A stretch of DNA of 64,000 nt from NCED01 sp035493955 (GCA_035493955.1 DATJHI010000015.1:62001-126000), one strand, 5' to 3'. Counted from the first letter of the stretch, positions 16,258 to 28,011 are shown. The notes: generated by a model not told the origin, from the letters alone. Translations and numbers: made by a program.

Positions 16258-16626
16258 ATGCAACCGATGAAAAAGATCCTCGCCGCCGCCGTCGCCGCGG
16301 CGACCTTGGCCGGCGGTCTGGCCGCGGCCACGGACAGCTCCGCCCAGCCGCGCCGCTACTATGATCGCGGCCATGATCGCGACCGCTCCGGCGCGGCCAT
16401 CGCCGCGGGCATTGCCGGCCTCGCCCTCGGCTCGGCCTTGGCCGGCGGCTCCAGCGGCTACTACTACAGCGGTCCGCGCTACAGCTATTCCTACCCGGGC
16501 TACGCCTATGCGCCGCCCTATTACGGCTACGCCTATCCGTACCCCTACTACGCGCGCCCCCGGACCTGCGCCGTCTGGCATCGCGACCGCTGGGGACGCC
16601 CCTATCGCACCACCGCCTGGTGCTAA
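16258..16626 (+). CDS. Small exported Tyr/Gly-rich protein
   Basis: A 122-residue protein with a clear signal peptide (KKILAAAVAAATLAGGLAAA, then a cleavage region around TDSSAQP). A glycine-zipper-like stretch GAAIAAGIAGLALGSALAGG is followed by tandem Tyr/Pro/Gly segments (SYSYPGYAYAPPYYGYAYPY) and a Cys pair near the C-terminus (RTCAVWHRDRWG and a final WC). The build recalls small envelope proteins of alphaproteobacteria of unknown role. GGAGG sits six bases before the ATG. Its stop codon overlaps that of the convergent protease gene. Confidence 0.82.
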   Translation: MQPMKKILAAAVAAATLAGGLAAATDSSAQPRRYYDRGHDRDRSGAAIAAGIAGLALGSALAGGSSGYYYSGPRYSYSYPGYAYAPPYYGYAYPYPYYARPRTCAVWHRDRWGRPYRTTAWC

Positions 16627-17917
16627 CGCCTTGGCGGCCTGGGCTGCGCCGCGGGTGTGGAGACCTTCTGCACCTGCGCCGGCCCAACCGCGGGCGGGAT
16701 ATCCAGGCTTAGGAAATCCAGAACATCCTTGATCGGTGTGAAGTAGTTGATGCCGATCTGGATGCCATAGCCAGGCTGCAAACCCGCCTCCGTCAGCCCG
16801 ACGACGTAGCCCTTTTCGTCAAGGACGGGACCGCCGCTGTTCCCGTGATTGATGGCCATGTCGGTCTGGATGAGGGTCATGCCCTCTTCGATGCGATGGG
16901 CTGAAACGATCCCTTTTGTCACGGTGCCCTGCAGTTGTTCAAACAGCGGCGCGCCGATCGCGAAGATCGTATCTCCCACTTGAAGCGGGGTGGTCCGAAG
17001 CGGAAGCGGACTGCGACCGTGCGGATCAGCCTTGATCAGCGCGACGTCACGTTTCTTGTGCAGGCGGATCACCTTGCCTTCGGTCTCAAGGCCATCGGAC
17101 CAACGCAGGACGACGGTCTTTTCGAGCCCGACCACGTGGGCGTCGGTGAGGATATAGCCATCCATTGAGACGAGAACGCCGCTGCCGAAACCGCCCGCGG
17201 CCTTGATGAGCACGACTGAGCCCGCTTCTTCGCCCAGAGGTCTCGGCGCTGGCGCGCCAGTTTTGAGGGCGATCCTCTCCTGCTTCAATGTTTCGCCCGC
17301 AATTTTTTCGCCTTCGGGCGCGTGTGCCAGTAAATCCTGGAATTTTCCGTCTTGCATCAGCGCTTGCGCCGCGCGGAGGAAAGCGCCGTGGGTCAACGTT
17401 GGAATTACCTGGCTTTCCGGCGTTCCGCTCGGGGCCTCGGCCGAGCCGGTCGTCTCGATGGTTGCAATGACCTTCCGCTCGGCGCGGGAATAGACCTGCC
17501 ATTGCACGTCCATCGCCAGGGTCCCCTTTGCGATGAAACCGACGCAGACCTTGGCGTTTAGGCGATGGATGAGACCACCGATCTCGTAGGGAGGCAAAAC
17601 GTCTTCTTCCCCATCGGGAGAGAATAGCGTCGGCTGCGTTCCCGCGGATGCGTCGAGGCCGCCGACAAGGACCTGACGGAAGATCGGGCCGAATTCACCC
17701 AACGGCACTTCCTTGAGGAGACCGTCGCCTGTCAGCTTTCCATAAGGAATGCATAGAGCGCCCCCTGCTGAATCCCCCAGACCTCCCCGGCGGCAAGCCG
17801 TTGCGCCAGTTTGGTTAGCTTGAAGATCTTTGCCGGCGACGGAGCGGCCTGCGCCGCGCTTGAGCCGAAGGCCAACATCGCCCCGCAAAGCGCTGTCGCC
17901 ACGCCGAAAAAACGCAT
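16623..17917 (-). pseudogene. Trypsin-like (HtrA-type) serine protease gene with a frameshift after the signal peptide
   Basis: ATG 17917, after a strong GGAAGGGG site, opens a frame encoding a signal peptide (MRFFGVATALCGAMLAFGSS, cut near AQAAP) and then FKLTKLAQRLAAGEVWGIQQ, but stops at 17732. The protease body continues in another frame from ALCIPYGKLTGDG to 16623. It has a chymotrypsin fold with all catalytic residues: ILTDAHVVG (His), KKRDVALIK (Asp) and NHGNSGGPV (Ser); there is no PDZ domain. The frames join if one G is restored in the GGGGG run near 17750. This may be a real inactivation, a sequencing error or programmed slippage. Base composition is slightly less GC-rich than neighbours. 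The body frame is intact for about 370 codons, which favours a recent event or an error. Confidence 0.75.
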
Positions 17918-18038
17918 TGCCCCTTCCCCATTTCCGAACAGAAACAGAACACGCGGGGCCGCTTGGCGCAAGCCCAAAGCAAAGCCCCCCGGACCAGGTC
18001 CGAGGGGCTCCAGGGTCATTGAGCAATGGTCCTAAGAA

Positions 18039-20636
<2,598 letters not shown>

Positions 20637-20744
20637 GGATCCCCTTTTGGGCGACAGTCCGCACCTTGCCTTGACGAAGCGCAAGCCGGGACTGTCAGGG
20701 GATGTAGTGTGACCGTTTAGCCACACAAGGCGCCGCGAGAGGGA

Positions 20745-21674
20745 TTAGCCCTCGTCGGCGCCTTCTTTGGCCGGAGCCGCCTCGCCCGCGAAGCTGGCGG
20801 GACGGCGACGGGGGGCGCGTTTGGGGCGTGGAGCCTCGTCCTGGGACGCCAGCGGGGCGTTGGTCGGGGTCTGCAGGAAGGCCGGCGCATGGCTCACGCC
20901 CCCGTCCCGGTCCCGCAGCAGGGGCGAAGCCGCCTCGGGTTCGACCACCGGCATAGGATCGCGGGTCTCGGTGCGGGTCTCCTCCGCACGGGGTTCGTAA
21001 CGGCGGCCTTCGCCGCGGAACTCGTTGCGGCCTTCGCCGCGCGGTTCACGGTTGTCGGAGCGGGGCTCGTTGCGGCCGCCCTGGCCATAGTTCCGCTCGG
21101 GGCGCGGTTCGTTGCGGTCGCGCGAGCCGTTGTTATTGTTGTTCGACCGATTTTCGCGATCGCGGTTTTCGCGATAGTCCTGCCGCGGCTCCTGGCGGTT
21201 TTCACCGCGCTGGTCCTGGCGGCCCTCGCCCCGCGACTCGGAACGGTCGTCCGAGGTTTGCGCACCCTCGCCGCCCTCGGCGCCGGTGTTGTCGCCGTCC
21301 TCGTTCGATTCGGCGCTCTCGTCTTCGAAATCGATGTCGTAGCCCGAGGCGACCGCGTCGCGGCCCATGATCTCGGACACGGTGCGGTGGGGCTGGATCG
21401 AGCGCAGGACGCGGAAATAGTGCTCGGCGTGCTGAAGATAATTTTCAGCCAGCACCCGATCGCCGCCGCCGGAGGCGTCGCGGGCGAGCTGCTGGTACTT
21501 CTCGTACACGTGCTGGGCGTGGCCGCGGATCTTCACATTGTCCGGCCCGTTGGAGTCGAACGCGCGGTTGACGTTGTGGCTGGGCTTGCCGCCACCGCCG
21601 CCGCCGCCTCCCCCGCCGCCGCCGCCGCTGCGGTTCCGGCCACGTTGCCGCTTCATGCCTTTGAAATCTCTCAT
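20745..21674 (-). CDS. DUF4167 domain protein with long disordered tail
   Basis: A 309-residue protein. After a basic start (MRDFKGMKRQRGRNR) there is a run of about 13 glycines, then the DUF4167 core (residues 30-105: VKIRGHAQHVYEKYQQLARD, NYLQHAEHYFRVLRSIQPHR). The remaining 200 residues are a low-complexity tail of Arg, Glu, Asn, Gly and Gln. The basic RGR start and RG/RN-rich tail suggest RNA or ribosome association, but no function is established to my knowledge. It follows prmC on the same strand, an arrangement common in alphaproteobacteria. The alternative start at 21656 (MKRQRG) has a better AAAGG site. Confidence 0.88.
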   Translation of the reverse strand: MRDFKGMKRQRGRNRSGGGGGGGGGGGGGKPSHNVNRAFDSNGPDNVKIRGHAQHVYEKYQQLARDASGGGDRVLAENYLQHAEHYFRVLRSIQPHRTVSEIMGRDAVASGYDIDFEDESAESNEDGDNTGAEGGEGAQTSDDRSESRGEGRQDQRGENRQEPRQDYRENRDRENRSNNNNNGSRDRNEPRPERNYGQGGRNEPRSDNREPRGEGRNEFRGEGRRYEPRAEETRTETRDPMPVVEPEAASPLLRDRDGGVSHAPAFLQTPTNAPLASQDEAPRPKRAPRRRPASFAGEAAPAKEGADEG

Positions 21675-21682
21675 GGTGTGTT

Positions 21683-21727
21683 AGCCGGCTGGGGCCCTGG
21701 AGGCCCGCGCGCAGACCTCCTGCGCGC
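21683..21727. repeat. Cluster of three short perfect inverted repeats before DUF4167
   Basis: Three adjacent palindromes occupy the leader between prmC and DUF4167: AGCCGGCT (21683-21690), GGGCC-CTGGA-GGCCC (21692-21706) and GCGCGCAG-ACCTC-CTGCGCGC (21707-21727, eight perfect pairs). No T-tract follows on the minus strand. They could end prmC transcription or shape the DUF4167 leader. The rest of 21675-21879 shows nothing else I can name. Confidence 0.45.
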
Positions 21728-21879
21728 TGCGATGTGACAAATGCCGCAATCCCGTCTCCGCTCGCCGTCCGCCGCGTGTTTCGCGTTGTTCGGACGTCGC
21801 GCCCCTCACCGCCAGTGGGTCCAACGCCCCGACGGGGCCGTTCCTCGCATGGCGAATTTGAGTGGAGATAGGGTCTTAC

Positions 21880-22758
21880 CTAGCGACTCGGCGTGGATTT
21901 TCCAAGGGGTTTCTTCACGCCCGCGACAACACGGTCTCTCAGCCCAATATCCTTGACCACCCGGACGGCGTCGGCGCCCGCCGCCTCGAACAGGGCGGAG
22001 ACGCCCGGTCCCTGGTCCCAGCCGATCTCGACCGCGAACAGACCCTGAGGCCGAAGCACCCGCAGGATTTCGGGCGCCAGGCGCCGGTAGGCGTCCAGCC
22101 CGTCCTCGCCGCCGTCCAGCGCCAGCCTCGGCTCGTGGTCGCGAACCTCCGGGTCCAGGGTCTCGATCACGGCGGTAGGGATATAGGGCGGATTGGAGAC
22201 CACGAGGTCGAAGGAGGCCTCGGCCAATCCCTCGGTCCAGTCGCCTCGCAGAAGGGCCGCCCGCCCCCCCAGCCCCAGGTGGGCGGCGTTGTCCCGCGCC
22301 ACGGCGATAGCCTCCTCGGACACGTCGACGCCGAGGCCCTTGGCGCCGGGACGCTCGGCCAGGATCGCCAGCAGGATCGCCCCCGAGCCCACCCCCAGAT
22401 CCAGCACCTGGAACGCCTGGTGCTCGGGAAAGGCCGCCAGGACCACGTCGAGGATGGTCTCGGTGTCGGGTCGTGGGATGAGAACATGCGGATCGACGTT
22501 CAGCATGATCTTCCAGAACCCCTTGCGCCCGAGAATCCGCGCCACGGGCTCGCGCCGTTCGCGCCGGAGGACGTAGTCCTCCATGGTCGCAGCTTCCGCC
22601 GCCGACAACTCCCGATAGGGGTCGGTGATCAGGTCGAGGCGGCTGGCCCCCGCCGCGGCCTCCAGCAGCAGGCGGGCGTCGATCACCGGGCTATCGACGC
22701 CGGCGGCCTTCAGCCGTTCGCGGGCGCCGGTCCAGGCTTGCAGCAGGGTTTGGGTCAT
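21880..22758 (-). CDS. prmC: Peptide chain release factor N5-glutamine methyltransferase (PrmC)
   Basis: A 292-residue enzyme that methylates the glutamine of the GGQ motif in RF1 and RF2. A helical N-terminal domain (1-75) precedes the SAM domain: VLDLGVGSGAILLAIL (motif I, about residue 118), GVDVSEEAIAVAR and the catalytic VVSNPPYIP, with DHEPRLALDGGEDGLDAYRR typical of the PrmC/HemK family. Its substrate RF1 is encoded at 25094-26170 on the same strand. In many alphaproteobacteria prfA and prmC are adjacent; here MOSC and a convergent YihY gene lie between. Confidence 0.95.
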   Translation of the reverse strand: MTQTLLQAWTGARERLKAAGVDSPVIDARLLLEAAAGASRLDLITDPYRELSAAEAATMEDYVLRRERREPVARILGRKGFWKIMLNVDPHVLIPRPDTETILDVVLAAFPEHQAFQVLDLGVGSGAILLAILAERPGAKGLGVDVSEEAIAVARDNAAHLGLGGRAALLRGDWTEGLAEASFDLVVSNPPYIPTAVIETLDPEVRDHEPRLALDGGEDGLDAYRRLAPEILRVLRPQGLFAVEIGWDQGPGVSALFEAAGADAVRVVKDIGLRDRVVAGVKKPLGKSTPSR

Positions 22759-22810
22759 CGGCCCTTCGATAGCCTTCGCGGGCTTCCAGGCAAAGGGCGA
22801 TGGCGACCGT

Positions 22811-23638
22811 TCAGTTCAGATGGATCGCGGGCGCGTCGTCCGCCCGTGGCGGCGGCGCGATCCCGGGCAGGTCGGCGGGCCGGGCCCGGTCGCCCTCCGC
22901 CACCCGGCCGCCCCAGGCTACCTGCAGATAAAGGCCGCAGGTCAGGCGGCTATAATGCCCGAACAGGGCGGGGACCAGGTCCAGGTCCCGCACCCCCGAG
23001 GCCGGATCCACATGGGTGGCCGCGCAGCGGACGATCGGCTTCACGACCCGCGCGGTGGCTTCGCCGAGGCTGATCTCGGCGCCGGGAGCGAGATCCAGCT
23101 CCGCCCAGGCCGGCCAGCCGTCGATGTGGATATTGGCCCGGAATCGCAATGGATCCACAGGACGACCCAGTCTGGCGGCGAGGTCTCGGACGCTGGCCAG
23201 GTTGAGCAGCGACACCGCCCCGGCGCGGTCGTCGGTGAATCGATGGGCCCCCGCGGTCGGCAGCAGCCTCAACTCGCCCCGGCGATCCTGCGGATCGACG
23301 ATCCCCTCCAGCCAATGGGCGAAGGCCACGCGGCCGGTGTCGGTGAGCAAGGCGAAGCGACACGTCGAAGCTCCATCCAGGGTCACGCTCAGCATGCCGT
23401 CGCCTTCGTCATAGCGGGTGCGGATGCGGGCGAGCATCGGGATCGAGGCCAGCACGGCGAAATGGCTCTTGGACAGATGGACCGGGGCGTCCGCGTCGAA
23501 GCCGCTGGGCCCGTTCTCCACGGCATAGAGACGGTCACAGGGGAAATAGGCCCCGGCTTCCAGAACGGCCGACGCCAACCGCTCGGGCGTGAAGCCCTTG
23601 ACGGGATGTCGATAGAGGGCTGCGACCCGGCCGGACAT
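22811..23638 (-). CDS. MOSC domain protein (MOSC_N beta-barrel plus MOSC)
   Basis: A 275-residue protein from ATG 23638 (MSGRVAALYRHPVKGFTPER). The N-terminal MOSC_N barrel contains LYRHPVKGFTPERL and FPCDRLYAVEN; the MOSC core holds the conserved cysteine in KPIVRCAATHVDPASGVRDL, the residue that binds sulfur or molybdenum cofactor in this family. Relatives include YcbX and mARC, which reduce N-hydroxylated compounds, and the MoCo sulfurase C-terminal domain. No ferredoxin domain is attached. The frame stays open 15 codons further upstream, but the family start is at 23638. Confidence 0.85.
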   Translation of the reverse strand: MSGRVAALYRHPVKGFTPERLASAVLEAGAYFPCDRLYAVENGPSGFDADAPVHLSKSHFAVLASIPMLARIRTRYDEGDGMLSVTLDGASTCRFALLTDTGRVAFAHWLEGIVDPQDRRGELRLLPTAGAHRFTDDRAGAVSLLNLASVRDLAARLGRPVDPLRFRANIHIDGWPAWAELDLAPGAEISLGEATARVVKPIVRCAATHVDPASGVRDLDLVPALFGHYSRLTCGLYLQVAWGGRVAEGDRARPADLPGIAPPPRADDAPAIHLN

Positions 23639-23771
23639 GCCCGGTTTGATGCGGCCGGACCCGCATCTGGACAAGCGCGGCAAGGGCCTCTGCGTCCCCG
23701 TACCGCAGGGACGCGGAACGGGGGGCGCCCTGACGGGTTTCCAACATCAACCTTCACCTTGGGCGACCGCC

Positions 23772-25097
23772 ATGTCCGTGCTTCAGCCCCTCGGGCGATT
23801 GTTGACCCAAACCCGGCATCGTCGGCGCGCCGGCCGGCCGAAGGTGGTGGTCAAGCAGCGCGGACCGCACCGGCTGGAGGCGGCCGCCTGGTTCGCCCTG
23901 GCCGGGGTGATCCTGGCTGGCGCGCGCCCCGCGGGAGGATCGGCGGCGGGGACCAGCCCTGGCCAGCCCAGGCCCCTGTGGCGACGGATATGGTCGCAAC
24001 TCACCGGCATCGCCCCCGAGACCCCCGAGACCGAGGTGAGCGCAGCGGAGGCCGACCAGCCGGGCCGGGGCCGTGACGCCCGCGCCCCGTCGGAAATTCC
24101 GGCCGCCGGGTGGAAGGACGTCCTCTGGCGCACCTGGAACGAATTCAACAAGGACCGGGTCCCCGCCGTCGCCGGCGGCGTGGCCTTCTTCGGGCTTCTC
24201 GCCCTGTTCCCGGGCCTGGGGGCCTTCGTCTCGCTGTACGGCCTGTTCTCCGATGTCCATTCGGTGCTCAAACAGCTCGACATCCTGGCCGGCCTGCTCC
24301 CGGCGGACGCCCTCAGCTTCGTCGGCGACCAGATGATCCGCCTGGCCACCAGCAACACCGGCGGACTGAGCCTCGCCTTCGCGGTCAGCCTGTTCCTGTC
24401 GCTCTGGAGCGCCAACGCCGGGATCAAGGCGCTGATGGACGGGCTCAACATCGTCTACGAGGAACGCGAACGGCGCGGCTTCATCCGTCTCAACCTGATC
24501 TCGCTGGCCTTCACCGTCGGGGCCATCGTCCTGATCGTCGTCGCCCTGACGCTGGTGGTGGCGGCGCCCATCGTCCTGATGCTGTTCGGCTACGGCGGCC
24601 CCGACCTGATGGGGGTGCTGCGCTGGCCCCTGCTGCTGGCGATGATCGTCGTATTCCTGGAGCTGCTCTATCGCTACGGCCCCAGCCGCGAGGCGGCGCG
24701 ATGGCGTTGGGTCAGCTGGGGCAGCGTCGGGGCGGCCCTGGTGTGGATGGGGGCCAGCATGGCCTTCTCCTGGTACGTGACCAATTTCGCCCATTACGAC
24801 CGGACCTACGGCTCCCTGGGCGCCGTGGTCGCCTTCATGACCTGGATGTGGATATCCATCATCGTGGTGCTGGCGGGAGCGGAGCTGAACGCCGAGATCG
24901 AGCACCAGACCGCCGTCGACTCCACCACCGGCGCGCCCCGGCCCATGGGAAAGCGCGGCGCCAAGATGGCCGACACCCTGGGCGAGACCGCGCAAAAGGC
25001 GAAAGAGAAGCCCAAGGAGATCAAGAAGGCCGACCCCCGCGCCGAGCGGGCCGGGGCGGAGCCGGCCCCGTCCAATTCCGAGCCGAAGCCGACTTAG
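23772..25097 (+). CDS. YihY/virulence factor BrkB family inner-membrane protein
   Basis: A 441-residue membrane protein from ATG 23772 (MSVLQPLGRLL). After a hydrophilic stretch of about 105 residues comes the YihY domain with six hydrophobic helices; visible family segments are TWNEFNKDRVPAVAGGVAFF, LSLWSANAGIKALMDGLNIV, YEERERRGFIRLNLISL, YVTNFAHYDRTYGSLGAVVA and MTWMWISIIVVLAGAELNAE. The C-terminal 60 residues are Lys/Glu-rich. Earlier reports called such proteins RNase BN, which is not supported; the role is unresolved. It is convergent with prfA, and their stop codons overlap by four bases. Confidence 0.9.
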   Translation: MSVLQPLGRLLTQTRHRRRAGRPKVVVKQRGPHRLEAAAWFALAGVILAGARPAGGSAAGTSPGQPRPLWRRIWSQLTGIAPETPETEVSAAEADQPGRGRDARAPSEIPAAGWKDVLWRTWNEFNKDRVPAVAGGVAFFGLLALFPGLGAFVSLYGLFSDVHSVLKQLDILAGLLPADALSFVGDQMIRLATSNTGGLSLAFAVSLFLSLWSANAGIKALMDGLNIVYEERERRGFIRLNLISLAFTVGAIVLIVVALTLVVAAPIVLMLFGYGGPDLMGVLRWPLLLAMIVVFLELLYRYGPSREAARWRWVSWGSVGAALVWMGASMAFSWYVTNFAHYDRTYGSLGAVVAFMTWMWISIIVVLAGAELNAEIEHQTAVDSTTGAPRPMGKRGAKMADTLGETAQKAKEKPKEIKKADPRAERAGAEPAPSNSEPKPT

Positions 25098-26170
25098 TTG
25101 AAGCTCTCCTCCAGCGTCGCCAGGCGCGCCGCCTGGTCGTCGGCGATCAGGGCGTCGATCAGGTCGTCCAAGGCGTCGCCTTCGATCACCTTGGGAAGGT
25201 TGTAAACGGTCAGGTTGATGCGGTGGTCGCTGACCCGCCCCTGGGGGAAGTTGTAGGTGCGGATCCGCTCCGACCGGTCGCCCGAGCCCACCTGCTCCTT
25301 GCGCGAGGCGGCGCGGGCGTCGTCGAGGGCGGTGCGCTGGGCGTCGTAGAGCCGCGCCTTGAGCACCTTCATCGCCTTGGCGCGGTTCTGGTGCTGCGAT
25401 TTCTCCGAGGAGGTGACCACGATGCCGGTGGGCAGGTGGGTGATGCGCACGGCCGAGTCGGTCTTGTTGACGTGCTGGCCGCCGGCGCCGGATGAGCGAT
25501 AGGTGTCGATGCGGATGTCGGCGTCGTTGACCACGATCTCCACGTCCTCGGGCTCGGGCAGCACCGCCACGGTGGCGGCGGAGGTGTGGATGCGCCCCTG
25601 CGCCTCGGTGGCCGGCACCCTCTGGACCCGGTGCACGCCGCTCTCGAATTTCAGCCGGCCGAACACCCCGTCGCCGGTGACCGAGGCGATGATCTCCTTG
25701 TAGCCCCCGGCGTCGCCCTCGGAGGCGTCCTCGACCTCCACCTTCCAGCCGTGGAGCTGGGCGTAGCGCTGGTACATGCGGAAAAGGTCGCCGGCGAACA
25801 GGGCCGCCTCGTCGCCGCCTGTCCCCGCCCGCACCTCCAATATGGCCGAGGCGTTCTCGTCCTTGTCCTTGGGGGCCAGCAGCAGCGCCACCTCGCGCTC
25901 CAGCTCCGGCAGCCTTTCGCTGAGCGCCTGCAACTCGTCCTTGGCCAGGGCCGCCATTTCCGGATCGCCTGAGGCGGCCATCTCCTCCAGCTCTTCCTGC
26001 TCGGCGCGGGCGCGGGCCAGGCCCTGGACCGCGTCGGCCACGGGCTTGATCTCGGCGTGTTCCTTGGAGAGGCGGACGATCTCCGGCCCTTCGGTGGCCG
26101 CGCCCATGCGCGCCTCCACCTCGCGGAAGCGGTCGAGAACCTGGTCTAGGCGGGCTTGGGGAAGTTGCAT
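25094..26170 (-). CDS. prfA: Peptide chain release factor 1
   Basis: A 358-residue class I release factor for UAA and UAG. The codon-recognition tripeptide is PAT (186-188, in VHRVQRVPATEAQGRIHT), which marks RF1 rather than RF2 (SPF). The GGQ that triggers peptidyl-tRNA hydrolysis is at 230-232 (SSGAGGQHVNKTDSAVRI). The glutamine should be methylated by PrmC (21880-22758). The long helical N-terminal domain is complete. Confidence 0.97.
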   Translation of the reverse strand: MQLPQARLDQVLDRFREVEARMGAATEGPEIVRLSKEHAEIKPVADAVQGLARARAEQEELEEMAASGDPEMAALAKDELQALSERLPELEREVALLLAPKDKDENASAILEVRAGTGGDEAALFAGDLFRMYQRYAQLHGWKVEVEDASEGDAGGYKEIIASVTGDGVFGRLKFESGVHRVQRVPATEAQGRIHTSAATVAVLPEPEDVEIVVNDADIRIDTYRSSGAGGQHVNKTDSAVRITHLPTGIVVTSSEKSQHQNRAKAMKVLKARLYDAQRTALDDARAASRKEQVGSGDRSERIRTYNFPQGRVSDHRINLTVYNLPKVIEGDALDDLIDALIADDQAARLATLEESFN

Positions 26171-26204
26171 GGGGGCCCTGCCTTACGGCGGGGCGTCCTG
26201 CGGT

Positions 26205-26795
26205 TCAAGTCGGACGGGTGCTGCGAAAGCTCGGGCGCGCCTCCAGCCGCCGCCACCGGGCGACCAGATTGGGACGGCCCTCGCGCCATCGCAGGTCCGG
26301 CTCTCGGAAATCGACGTATTCGAGAGCGATGGTCAACATGATCTCGCCCAGGTCCAGGCCGCCGTCGGACCCCTCCGCCTCGAGCGCATCGAGGGCGCGC
26401 ACCACCGACCGTCGCCAGCGTTCGGTATTGGACGGCGAACGCTGCACGGCCGGTCTTTGGCCCTCGCGGCGCAGCTTGACCACGGTCTCGCAGATCGCGT
26501 CCGCCGCCGCTTCGGTCCGGCGCACCCGCCAAGCGTCGGGGCCGACCGGGATCAGAGGGGGCGCGTCGGCGAGGCTGTCCAGATAGGCGGCGATCACCCC
26601 GCTGTCGAACAGGCCTGAGCCGTCGTCCAGGATCAGGGTCGGGATCTGGCTGATCGGATTGACGCGGGTCAGGACCTCCGGCTCGTCCCAGGGGTTGACC
26701 ACCATGCCCTCGACACCGGCGTCCAGCCCCTTTTCCGCCAGCACCACCAATACCTTGCGCGCGAACGGCGAGGTCGGATTGTAGATGAGTTTCAA
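26205..26795 (-). CDS. Glutathione S-transferase family protein
   Basis: A 196-residue GST. The thioredoxin-fold N-terminal domain starts MKLIYNPTSPFARKVLVVLA with the likely catalytic serine at residue 9, and has the cis-proline and gamma-Glu binding pair as NPISQIPTLILDDG and LFDSGVIAAYLD. The rest is the helical C-domain. Proteins of this type conjugate or reduce electrophiles with glutathione; substrate unknown. It starts four bases after the ispG stop, so the two are very likely cotranscribed. Confidence 0.88.
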   Translation of the reverse strand: MKLIYNPTSPFARKVLVVLAEKGLDAGVEGMVVNPWDEPEVLTRVNPISQIPTLILDDGSGLFDSGVIAAYLDSLADAPPLIPVGPDAWRVRRTEAAADAICETVVKLRREGQRPAVQRSPSNTERWRRSVVRALDALEAEGSDGGLDLGEIMLTIALEYVDFREPDLRWREGRPNLVARWRRLEARPSFRSTRPT

Positions 26796-26799
26796 TACC

Positions 26800-27951
26800 C
26801 TATTCCGCCGCTACGGTTTGGGGCGGCGGCTCGGCGGTTTCGGCCTCGATGGCGGCGGCCCTGGCCTCGACCAGGCCGACGATGTGGTCGACCATGGCCT
26901 CGTTGTCGAGCTTGTGGTCGGGACGGCCGGCCACATAGACCATGCCGGCGCCCTTGCCCCCGCCGGTGAAGCCGACGTCGGTCATCAGCGCCTCCCCGGG
27001 CCCATTGACCACGCAGCCGATGATCGACAGCGAGAGTGGCGTCGATACGTGCGCCAGCCGCGCCTCCAGCGTGTTCACCGTCTCGATGACGTTGAAGCCC
27101 TGTCGGGCGCAGGACGGACAGGCGATGATGTTGACGCCGCGATGGCGCAGGCCGAGCGACTTGAGGATGTCGAACCCGACCTTGATCTCCTCCACCGGAT
27201 CGGCGGCCAGGCTGACGCGGATAGTGTCGCCGATCCCGGCCCACAGCATCGAGCCCATGCCGATGGCCGACTTGACCGTGCCGGAGCGCAAGGCGCCCGC
27301 CTCGGTGATGCCCAGGTGCAGCGGGCAGTCGATGGCCTCGGCCAGCTGCTGGTAGGCGGCGACGGTCAGGAAGACGTCGGAGGCCTTCACGCTGATCTTG
27401 AACTCGTGGAAGTCGAGGTCGCGCAGGATGTTGGCGTGGAACAGGGCGCTTTCGACCATGGCCTCCGGACAGGGCTCTCCGTAACGTTCCAGAAGATCGC
27501 GCTCGAGGGACCCGGCGTTGACGCCGATGCGGATCGAACAGCCGTGGTCGCGGGCGGCCTGGACCACGTCGCGCACCCTGTCGGCGCTGCCGATGTTGCC
27601 GGGGTTGATCCTCAGGCATGCGGCCCCGGCCTTGGCCGCCTCGATCGCGCGCTTGTAGTGGAAATGGATGTCGGCGACCAAGGGGACCTTGGCCGCCTTG
27701 GCGATGGTGGAAAACGCGGCGGTGGATTCCTCGTCGGGGCACGACACCCGCACGATGTCCGCCCCGGCTTCCTCCAGCTGGCGGATCTGGTCGATGGTCG
27801 CCCCGGCGTCGGCCGTAAGCGTATTGGTCATCGACTGGACGGTGATCGGGGCGTCGCCGCCCACCTCCACCTTGCCGACGCGGATCTTGCGGCACGGGCG
27901 GCGTTCGATCATCCGCCAGGGGCGGACGCGTCGGTGATCCTCAGAGCTCAT
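26800..27951 (-). CDS. ispG: 4-hydroxy-3-methylbut-2-enyl diphosphate synthase (IspG)
   Basis: A 383-residue [4Fe-4S] enzyme of the MEP isoprenoid pathway that reductively opens methylerythritol cyclodiphosphate to HMBPP. The TIM-barrel N-terminal part includes VQSMTNTLTAD, ADIVRVSCPDE, LVADIHFHYKRA and LRINPGNIG. Cluster ligands are Cys278 and Cys281 (IIACPSCARQG) and Cys313 with Glu320 (IGCVVNGPGEA). The N-terminus carries about 14 extra residues before the conserved start. TATCTT lies seven bases before the ATG, so a leaderless start is possible. Confidence 0.97.
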   Translation of the reverse strand: MSSEDHRRVRPWRMIERRPCRKIRVGKVEVGGDAPITVQSMTNTLTADAGATIDQIRQLEEAGADIVRVSCPDEESTAAFSTIAKAAKVPLVADIHFHYKRAIEAAKAGAACLRINPGNIGSADRVRDVVQAARDHGCSIRIGVNAGSLERDLLERYGEPCPEAMVESALFHANILRDLDFHEFKISVKASDVFLTVAAYQQLAEAIDCPLHLGITEAGALRSGTVKSAIGMGSMLWAGIGDTIRVSLAADPVEEIKVGFDILKSLGLRHRGVNIIACPSCARQGFNVIETVNTLEARLAHVSTPLSLSIIGCVVNGPGEALMTDVGFTGGGKGAGMVYVAGRPDHKLDNEAMVDHIVGLVEARAAAIEAETAEPPPQTVAAE

Positions 27952-28011
27952 GACAGGGAAGATAGGGACAAACCCGCGCCTGCGCCATCGTCGAGGCCGC
28001 GCCGGGGACGC

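Noticed and set aside
21584..21626. CCG/CCT trinucleotide run as a possible repeat element
   Set aside because: It is simply the codons for the poly-glycine stretch of the DUF4167 protein on the minus strand.
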